From contig NZ_JAQQXR010000006.1 of the NCBI RefSeq assembly GCF_028595325.1, forward strand, positions 349,341-413,340: a stretch of DNA of 64,000 nt. The letters are read 5' to 3'. The DNA comes from Janthinobacterium fluminis (GTDB lineage Bacteria > Pseudomonadota > Gammaproteobacteria > Burkholderiales > Burkholderiaceae_D). Made by a program: the position numbers and the translations under genes. Below the pieces are notes generated by a model, which saw only the letters and a list, made by a program, of their open reading frames with translations, searched no databases and was not told the DNA's origin. This document shows, piece by piece, positions 57,531 through 64,000 of the stretch (its first letter is position 1; every line of letters starts with the position of its first letter).

Positions 57531-57917
57531 TCAATAAAAGCGATTCAACAATACCACGGCCCAGGCCGCCACGGCCAGCAGCACCGCCAGCAGCACGGCG
57601 GCGCTGCCGAAATCCTTGGCGTTTTTCGACAGCGAATGGCGCTCCAGCGACACGCGGTCGACGACGGCCTCGATCGCCGAGTTAATCAATTCAACGATCA
57701 AAATCAGCACCAGCACGCCGATCAGCATCAGCTTCTCAAACGCCGAGATGCGCAGGGCCAGCGCCACGGCGCTGCCGCAGGCGAACAACAGCAGTTCCTG
57801 GCGGAAGGCGTGCTCGTTGCGCCAGGCCGACCTGAGCCCGTCGATCGAGTAAAAAAATGCCGCGACAATCCGTTTCAGGCCACTCTTGCTCTTGAATTCG
57901 TTGACTGGTTGTTCCAT
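57531..57917 (-). CDS. dgkA: Diacylglycerol kinase
   Basis: A 128-residue inner-membrane enzyme that recycles diacylglycerol to phosphatidate. Three helices and the signature ELINSAIEAVVDR are intact. It is divergent from the IclR gene across the third REP-like palindrome. Confidence 0.96.
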   Translation of the reverse strand: MEQPVNEFKSKSGLKRIVAAFFYSIDGLRSAWRNEHAFRQELLLFACGSAVALALRISAFEKLMLIGVLVLILIVELINSAIEAVVDRVSLERHSLSKNAKDFGSAAVLLAVLLAVAAWAVVLLNRFY

Positions 57918-57981
57918 GGATATTGTTTATTTTGAATTGGCCCACCATTATGCCGCGCAGCACGGCGGCGGGGGCAAAAAG

Positions 57982-58040
57982 CTGGGGACAGACCACGATT
58001 TTCAAGAAATTATTTCTTGAAAATCGTGGTCTGTCCCCAG
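57982..58040. repeat. REP-like long palindrome, copy 3
   Basis: A perfect 59-nt palindrome with 29-bp arms around one central T (58011). The outer arms carry GGGGACAGACCACGATTT; the inner TTCAAGAAAT/ATTTCTTGAA is unique to this copy. It lies between divergent dgkA and the IclR gene, ending 4 bases before the IclR promoter. Confidence 0.92.
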
Positions 58041-58044
58041 GCAA

Positions 58045-58073
58045 TTCACTATTTTTTCACATTGTGGTATAAA
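58045..58073 (+). promoter_or_regulatory. Candidate promoter of the IclR-type gene
   Basis: TTCACT (58045-58050), 17-base spacer, TATAAA (58068-58073). It begins 5 bases after the palindrome. Confidence 0.55.
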
Positions 58074-58108
58074 GAGAGCGTCACATACTGCACTGCACCA
58101 ACCACATC

Positions 58109-58888
58109 ATGAAAATTGAACCCGTCGCGGCTCCGAAGACGACGATCCAGGTGATCGAACGCATGGTCGCCCTGCTCGACGCATTGGCAAAATATTCCGA
58201 CCCGGTCAGTTTGAAGGAATTGTCCAAGGTATCCGGCCTGCACCCCTCGACGGCGCACCGCATCCTCAACGACATGGTGCTGACGCGCTTTGTCGACCGT
58301 ATCGAGCCGGGCACCTACCGCCTCGGCATGCGCCTGCTGGAGCTGGGCAATGTCGTCAAAAGCCGCCTCAGCGTGCGCGAGGCGGCGCTCGACTTCATGC
58401 GCCAGTTGCACAAGAAGACACAGCAAACCATCAATCTGTCGGTGCGCCAGGGCGACGAAATCGTCTATATCGACCGGGCGTTCTCGGAGCGCTCCGGCAT
58501 GCAGGTGGTGCGCGCCATCGGCGGGCGCGGCCCGCTGCACCTGACGTCGACGGGCAAGCTCTTCCTGTCGGTCGACGAACCGAAGGCGATCCGCGCGTAT
58601 GCGACGCGCACCGGCCTGGCCGGCCACAATAAGAATTCGATCACCGACCTGGCCAAGCTGGAGCGGGAATTAAGCTTGGTGCGCACGCGCGGCTATGCCC
58701 GCGACAACGAGGAATTGGAACTGGGCGTGCGCTGCATGGCGGCGGGCATCCGCGACGACTCCGGCAAACTGATCGCCGGCCTGTCGATTTCCGCGCCGGC
58801 CGACCGCCTGCAGGAGGAATGGCTGGAAGACCTGGTCGAGACGGCCAGGCAGATTTCCGCGACGCTGGGCTACAGCGCCGCCGACTAA
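58109..58888 (+). CDS. IclR family transcriptional regulator
   Basis: A 259-residue regulator. The N-terminal winged HTH (~14-75, with SLKELSKVSGLHPSTAHRIL) is followed by the IclR effector domain with GGRGPLHLTSTGK and a final ISAPADRL. Its target and effector are not indicated by the neighbours. Confidence 0.93.
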   Translation: MKIEPVAAPKTTIQVIERMVALLDALAKYSDPVSLKELSKVSGLHPSTAHRILNDMVLTRFVDRIEPGTYRLGMRLLELGNVVKSRLSVREAALDFMRQLHKKTQQTINLSVRQGDEIVYIDRAFSERSGMQVVRAIGGRGPLHLTSTGKLFLSVDEPKAIRAYATRTGLAGHNKNSITDLAKLERELSLVRTRGYARDNEELELGVRCMAAGIRDDSGKLIAGLSISAPADRLQEEWLEDLVETARQISATLGYSAAD

Positions 58889-58951
58889 GCAGGCGCGCAA
58901 ATGCAAAGGGGGCGCAGCATGACAGTGCGCCCCCCTTGGATGCCGGCGCGC

Positions 58952-60022
58952 TCAGCCGCCCGGCAGCGACAGGCCGCCCGGCCGCAGCGCCTCCAGCCAT
59001 TTGCGCATGCGTCCGGCGTCGGCCGTGCGCGACTGCTTGCCCTTGGAATCGAGGAAGACCATGATGACGGCGCGCCCTTCGATGACCGCCTGCATCAGCA
59101 GGCAGCGTCCCGCCTCGTTGATGAAGCCGGTTTTCTGCAGGCCGATTTCCCAGCCCGGATTGGCGACGAGGTGGTTGGTGTTGCCAAACTGCATAGGGTG
59201 GCCGCTGGCTTCGACGATCGCCTTCGGATCCGTTGAGTATTGCCGCAGCAGCGGCTGGTGGAAGGCCGCCATCGCCAGTTTCGCCAGATCGCGCGCGCTC
59301 GCCACATTCTGTTTCGACAAGCCGCTGGAGTCGACGTAATGCGTGTCGAGCATGCCCAGCTGGCGCGCCTTGGAATTCATGGCGTCGACGAAGGAGGCGA
59401 TGCCGCCCGGGTAATTGCGGCCCAGCGCGGCGGCGGCGCGGTTTTCGGAACTCATCAGCGCGATATGCAACATATTGGCGCGCGTCAGTTGCGCGCCCAC
59501 TTTCAGGCGCGAGCTGCTGAATTTTGCGCGGTCGACATCATCGTCGGTGATGGTCAGCACTTCCTCCATGTCCTGGCGCGCTTCGACCACCACCAGGCCC
59601 GTCATCATTTTCGTGATCGAGGCGATCGGCAGGGCGACATTGGAATTTTTCTCGAACAGCACTTCGGCGTTGGACTGGTCCAGCACCAGCGCGACGCTCG
59701 ATTTCAGGTCGAGCGGGTCGCGCGTCAGGTTCAGGCCGGCCATGTCGCCGACCGTGGGCGCGGCCGGCATGGCCACGTTGGTGACGCGCTGGTAAACCAC
59801 CTTGCGCTTGCCGCGCACGGTGATGACGCGCTTGACGACGCGCTCGCGGCTATCCGCGGCGGCTATCCTGAGGTCCGGACGCCGCAGCACCATCTTGATC
59901 CGCTTGACGCCGTGCCGCTTCGACGCCGATGCCGCGTGGCCCGCGTCATGCTTGGCCAGCGCCGGCGACGAAGCCAGCGCGAACAACAGTGAAATCAGGC
60001 CGCCCAGGGCAAGTTTAAACAT
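58952..60022 (-). CDS. pbpG: D-alanyl-D-alanine endopeptidase (PBP7/PbpG, peptidase S11)
   Basis: A 356-residue periplasmic wall enzyme with a signal peptide (ending PALAK). The active-site motifs are S135-I-T-K138, S192-E-N194 and K297-T-G299. A basic ~70-residue stretch lies between signal and catalytic domain. PBP7 enzymes cut cross-links in murein. AGAGGA lies upstream of ATG 60022. Confidence 0.93.
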   Translation of the reverse strand: MFKLALGGLISLLFALASSPALAKHDAGHAASASKRHGVKRIKMVLRRPDLRIAAADSRERVVKRVITVRGKRKVVYQRVTNVAMPAAPTVGDMAGLNLTRDPLDLKSSVALVLDQSNAEVLFEKNSNVALPIASITKMMTGLVVVEARQDMEEVLTITDDDVDRAKFSSSRLKVGAQLTRANMLHIALMSSENRAAAALGRNYPGGIASFVDAMNSKARQLGMLDTHYVDSSGLSKQNVASARDLAKLAMAAFHQPLLRQYSTDPKAIVEASGHPMQFGNTNHLVANPGWEIGLQKTGFINEAGRCLLMQAVIEGRAVIMVFLDSKGKQSRTADAGRMRKWLEALRPGGLSLPGG

Positions 60023-60162
60023 TGATTCATCCTCTTGAAGCGAACAGAAGTTTCTTGTTGCAGTGTAGCGAAATGCAGAGTAATCGCAAGCGAATTTAAC
60101 AGTTAATACAGTATTTGTTGCAGTACCGTAATTCAGTCTTGCTGGCGCCGGGCGAAAAGTGA

Positions 60163-60858
60163 TTACGCCAGAAATTGAACGAAGCCGGGCAGCGGCTCGC
60201 GCTCGGTGCTGAGGGTGTTTTCAATCTTGCCGGGGTCGGCGTAGCCCAGCGCCATGCCGCAGACCACCATCTCGCCGGCGGGCAGCGCCAATTCCTCGGC
60301 GATGAGCTTGTGATACTGCGTGAACGCGGCCTGCGGACAAGTGTCGAGGCCGCGGCCGCGGGCGGCCACCATGATGTTCTGCAAGAACATGCCATAGTCG
60401 AGCCAGGACCCCTGCTCCATCACGCGTTCGATGGTGAAGATGAAGCCGACCGGGGCGTCGAAGAACTGGTAATTGCGGCCGTGCTGGGCCGCCATGCCGG
60501 CCTTGTCCTCGCGCGTCAGGCCCAGCAGCGCATACAGATCCCAGCCGACCTTGCGGCGCCGCTCGATGAAGGGCGAAGCCCATTCGCGCGGGTAATAGGC
60601 ATACTCCTCGCTGTGCTGGCGCGCCTGCGCCGGGTCCTGGTGCGCGGCCAGGATGCGCGCCGACAGACGCTGCCGGGCCGCGCCCATCAACACATACACG
60701 TTCCACGGCTGCGTGTTGGTGCCCGAGGGCGCCCGCGCGGCCACTTCCAGGATGCCTTCGATATCGTCCCGCGCCACCGGCGTCGGCAGGAAGGCGCGGA
60801 TCGAGCGGCGCGACGTGATGGCGGCATCGACGGCTTGTTGTTGCGGGGTTGAAATCAT
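60163..60858 (-). CDS. Nitroreductase family protein
   Basis: A 231-residue FMN-dependent reductase. The N-terminal RRSIRAFLPTPV and the ARAPSGTNTQPW motif mark the family, and a GMALGYADP phrase lies near the end. The substrate is unknown. GAGGAAAC precedes the ATG. It starts 15 bases after the transporter gene, so the two are probably co-transcribed. Confidence 0.93.
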   Translation of the reverse strand: MISTPQQQAVDAAITSRRSIRAFLPTPVARDDIEGILEVAARAPSGTNTQPWNVYVLMGAARQRLSARILAAHQDPAQARQHSEEYAYYPREWASPFIERRRKVGWDLYALLGLTREDKAGMAAQHGRNYQFFDAPVGFIFTIERVMEQGSWLDYGMFLQNIMVAARGRGLDTCPQAAFTQYHKLIAEELALPAGEMVVCGMALGYADPGKIENTLSTEREPLPGFVQFLA

Positions 60859-60873
60859 GTTTCCTCGACTGGA

Positions 60874-61764
60874 TTACTTTTTAACCACAAAAATGACGCC
60901 GACCACGGCCACGGCCATGCCGACGATGCCCCATATAGTCAATGCCTCGCCAAACATCAGCCAGGCCATCAGCGCGGTGGTCGGCGGCGTCAAATACATC
61001 ACGCTGCTGACCTGGGTCGCGTCGTTGCGGCGTATCAAGGCGAAGAGCAAGAAGATGGCGCCTATCGACAGCACCAAAACCGACCACAGCAGCGCGCCGA
61101 CGAAGTTCGCCGTCCATTGCACGGCGCTCAAGCCGACGTCCAGGTCTTCCAGCCACACGGCCAGCGGCAACACCAGCAGGGTCGAGGCGGCAAACTGCAC
61201 CACCGTGCCGGTGCGCAAGTCGAAGGCCGGGCAATGGCGCTTTTGATACAGGGTGCCGGCCGTGATCGACAACAAGGCGAAGACGCACAGCAGCACGCTA
61301 TCGATGCGCAGGCCGACCAGATGGATCTTGGCCTGCACCACCAGGGCCACGCCCAGCAAGCCGAACAGCAGACCCAGCCATTGGCGCGGCCGCACGGATT
61401 CGCCGATCAGCGGCGCGGCGCACGCCGTCAGAATCGGCTGCATGCCGACGATCAGGGCCGACAGGCCGGCCGGCATACCCAGCTTGATCGCGCACCAGAT
61501 GCCGGACAGATAGCCGGCCTGCAACAGCAAGCCGGCCACGGCGATGTGCCCCATCTTGCCGGCCGGCCAGGGCGCCTTCAGCAGCAACACGCAGGGCAAC
61601 AGGATCAGCAGCACGCAGAGGAAGCGCAGCAACAGGAAAGTCAGCGGCGGCGCATACGGCAGGCCGAACTTGGCGACGATGAATCCTGTACTCCAAAGCA
61701 AGACAAAAAAGCCTGGCAAGACTAGCGGCAACAGTTGCGGATTGCCGGCGCGGATGGTGGACAT
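60874..61764 (-). CDS. EamA/DMT family transporter
   Basis: A 296-residue inner-membrane protein with about ten helices in two EamA repeats (FFVLLWSTGFIVAKFGLPYA at the start). The substrate is unknown. It is divergent from the phasin gene and upstream of the nitroreductase. Confidence 0.9.
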   Translation of the reverse strand: MSTIRAGNPQLLPLVLPGFFVLLWSTGFIVAKFGLPYAPPLTFLLLRFLCVLLILLPCVLLLKAPWPAGKMGHIAVAGLLLQAGYLSGIWCAIKLGMPAGLSALIVGMQPILTACAAPLIGESVRPRQWLGLLFGLLGVALVVQAKIHLVGLRIDSVLLCVFALLSITAGTLYQKRHCPAFDLRTGTVVQFAASTLLVLPLAVWLEDLDVGLSAVQWTANFVGALLWSVLVLSIGAIFLLFALIRRNDATQVSSVMYLTPPTTALMAWLMFGEALTIWGIVGMAVAVVGVIFVVKK

Positions 61765-61940
61765 GGTTGCTGGACTCGGGTGAACAGTTCGGCGGCCGCG
61801 ACTGGGGCCGGGTGCGTGGCAAAGTCTAGCATGGCGGCACGATTCCGGCAGGAAGGGGCGCCCCCGGCGGCAATTTGCGGGCAGAAACCGCCAAACGAAA
61901 TTTCCATGTCGAAACTATATCTTTAATGCAAATCTAACAC

Positions 61941-61957
61941 TTTGTTGCGTCGCACAA
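61941..61957 (+). promoter_or_regulatory. Operator-like 17-mer, copy 1, upstream of the phasin promoter
   Basis: TTTGTTGCGTCGCACAA, a loose dyad, ends 7 bases before the -35. It is repeated with one change at 61997. A PhaR-type repressor is a plausible binder. Confidence 0.55.
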
Positions 61958-61964
61958 AAATCGC

Positions 61965-61992
61965 TTGACTTAATTTTCAAAGCCTTTAGAAT
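61965..61992 (+). promoter_or_regulatory. Phasin promoter
   Basis: TTGACT (61965-61970), 16-base spacer, TAGAAT (61987-61992): five of six matches at each hexamer. The leader would be about 110 bases. Confidence 0.75.
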
Positions 61993-61996
61993 CGGG

Positions 61997-62013
61997 TTTG
62001 TTGCGTTGCACAA
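61997..62013 (+). promoter_or_regulatory. Operator-like 17-mer, copy 2, at the phasin transcription start
   Basis: TTTGTTGCGTTGCACAA starts 4 bases after the -10 and would cover the transcription start, the expected place for a repressor. Confidence 0.55.
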
Positions 62014-62112
62014 TTTCTTGTTCAGCTTGAAAATAAGATCTACTTGCTTCATTACCACGGTACTTAACGCAGCATCTATCTACTAACGAGCAACCACAAT
62101 CTGGAGAGTTAT

Positions 62113-62682
62113 ATGTTTTCAATCCCTGAGCAGTTTTCGTCCGCCACCAAAGCCAACGTCGAAGCCCAATTCGCCATCTTCTCCTCGCTGACCAGCAAAG
62201 CCTTCGAAGGCATCGAAAAAATCGTCGAGCTGAACTTGACCGCTGCCAAGGCCTCGCTGGAAGAATCGTCGGCCGCGACCAAGCAATTGCTGTCCGCCAA
62301 AGATCCACAAGAATTTTTCTCGCTGACCGCTGCACAAGCCCAGCCAACCGCCGAAAAAGCCATCGCCTACGGCCGTCACCTGGCCGCGATCACCTCGGGC
62401 ACCCAGGCCGAGTTCAGCAAAGCCGCCGAAACCCAGATCGCCGAAACCAACCGCAAAGTGATTTCGCTGGTTGAAGAAGTGAGCAAAAACGCGCCAGCCG
62501 GCTCGGAAAACGCTGTTGCGATCCTGAAATCGGCGATCGGCAACGCCAGCGCCGGTTACGAGCAATTCAGCAAAACCAGCAAGCAAGCTGTCGAAGCGAT
62601 CGAAGCGAACCTGGCGTCGGCCGTGAACCAATTCAGCCAAGCCGCTGAAAAGGCCGTGCCACGCGCAGCGGCAAAGAAGTAA
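62113..62682 (+). CDS. phaP: Phasin family protein (PhaP)
   Basis: A 189-residue granule-associated protein that coats polyhydroxyalkanoate granules. The start [22 protein letters not shown] is typical, the whole chain is amphipathic helix, and the tail is Ala/Lys-rich. GGAGAG precedes the ATG. Codons are more A/T-ending than neighbours, as is usual for highly expressed genes here. A strong terminator follows. Confidence 0.95.
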   Translation: MFSIPEQFSSATKANVEAQFAIFSSLTSKAFEGIEKIVELNLTAAKASLEESSAATKQLLSAKDPQEFFSLTAAQAQPTAEKAIAYGRHLAAITSGTQAEFSKAAETQIAETNRKVISLVEEVSKNAPAGSENAVAILKSAIGNASAGYEQFSKTSKQAVEAIEANLASAVNQFSQAAEKAVPRAAAKK

Positions 62683-62760
62683 ATTGACGGCGGGGCCGCG
62701 CAAGCGGCCCGCCTCGCAGTCCTGGGCAGCCGAGTACGTTCTCCTCAGACGGCTGCCGTT

Positions 62761-62789
62761 ATGCCCCGGCTCCCCCCGGGGCATTTTTT
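62761..62789 (+). terminator. Intrinsic terminator of the phasin gene
   Basis: A 9-bp stem (62761-62769 with 62776-62784) and TTTTTT. It also lies near the end of livF on the other strand. Confidence 0.9.
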
Positions 62790-62807
62790 ATGCAGCGTGA
62801 CGCGACA

Positions 62808-63529
<722 letters not shown>

Positions 63530-63530
<1 letters not shown>

Positions 63531-64000
63531 TAGTGCGATCCTCCCAGGTAGGCGTCAATCACCGCCTGATTTTTCTGTATGTCCGCCGGCAGCCCCTCGG
63601 CGATCGGCTTGCCGTACTCCAGCACCGTGATGCGGTCGCACAGCCCCATCATCAGCTTCACGTCGTGCTCGATCAGCAGCACCGTCTTGCCCTCGGCCTT
63701 GATCTTCACCAGCAGCTCGCGCAGGGCCAGCTTCTCGGTCGCGTTCATGCCCGCCGCCGGCTCGTCCAGCGCCAGCAGCTGCGGGTCCGTCGCCAGCGCG
63801 CGGGCGATCTCCAGGCGGCGCTGGTCGCCGTAGGACAGGAAGCGCGAGGTGCGGTTGGCGAACTGGCCGATGCCGACGAAGTCCAGCAGCTCCTGGGCGC
63901 GGCGGCGGATGCCCGCCTCCTCCTCGCGCGCCGCCTTGTGGCGGAACACCGCGCCGAACACGCCCTGGTGCGAGCGCACGTGGCGCCCCACCATGACGTT
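63530..64000 (-). CDS. livG: Branched-chain amino-acid ABC transporter ATPase LivG (partial, cut by the window edge)
   Basis: The frame stays open to the right edge, giving the last 156 residues. Visible are NVMVGRH, signature LSYGDQRRLEIA, Walker B LLALDEPAAGMN and LLIEHDV, all typical of LivG. The Walker A part lies beyond the window. The LSYGDQ form of the signature is normal for LivG. Confidence 0.94.

Larger units (their letters stand above)
61765..62112. other. 348-base divergent region, transporter / phasin
   Basis: The part toward the transporter is GC-rich. The part toward the phasin is AT-rich and holds a sigma-70-like promoter and two copies of TTTGTTGCGTYGCACAA. No gene is seen. 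Confidence 0.6.

Overview
The window is about 64 kb of GC-rich chromosome from a betaproteobacterium. It is most likely a member of the Oxalobacteraceae, in the Janthinobacterium / Duganella / Massilia group. The pointers are a CqsA-type alpha-hydroxyketone quorum-sensing locus, a PEP-CTERM protein, a cysT-cysW-cysA-cysB sulfate operon, a phasin, a tonB-exbB-exbD-exbD-TPR cluster, and the moaA plus mobA-moeA arrangement. No species can be named from the sequence alone. Genes are densely packed and mostly housekeeping. No CRISPR array, rRNA, prophage or intact insertion sequence was seen.

Layout. 1-5.6 kb: the 3' end of ribonuclease E, a chromate transporter, and molybdenum-cofactor genes including a MobA-MoeA fusion. 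5.8-11.9 kb: a PEP-CTERM protein, then a leftward run of a CoA-transferase, RmuC, a group II truncated haemoglobin and the autoinducer synthase JqsA. 12-14.3 kb: the divergent sensor kinase and response regulator of the same quorum-sensing system, with a perfect FNR/Anr-type box in the shared promoter region. 14.3-18 kb: an FtsX/YbbP-like permease and an adenine deaminase. 18.5-23.4 kb: the stress operon prkA-yeaH-spoVR, whose middle gene starts at TTG. 24-27.9 kb: TonB energising genes. 28-34.3 kb: ribF, ileS, lspA, coaBC and dut. 34.3-39 kb: a lipoprotein with an M48-like domain that has lost zinc ligands, a 46-residue membrane protein, a transporter, an AlkA-type glycosylase, a methyltransferase and a VanW protein.

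39-41.5 kb is the main accessory patch. Two identical initiator tRNA genes, each with its own promoter and terminator, flank a decayed vapBC toxin-antitoxin pair and a compact type VI secretion cassette: orphan Hcp, a small MepA-like murein endopeptidase and a secreted probable immunity protein. From 41.7 kb come a Nudix hydrolase, both bacterial N-degron transferases (aat, bpt), pyrD, a class A beta-lactamase, a LysE exporter of atypical composition and a TonB-dependent receptor. 49.3-57.4 kb holds a chemotaxis receptor and the sulfate-uptake genes (cysB, cysA, cysW, cysT, sbp) with a peroxiredoxin and a hydrolase between sbp and cysT. The end carries dgkA, an IclR regulator, a PBP7-type peptidase, a nitroreductase, an exporter, a phasin whose promoter is bracketed by two copies of a 17-nt operator-like motif, and livF/livG (livG cut by the window edge).

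Three copies of one long palindrome, with fixed outer arms (GGGGACAGACCACGATTT) and variable centres, lie between genes at about 1.2, 55.0 and 58.0 kb. They look like REP/RAYT-type mobile hairpins.
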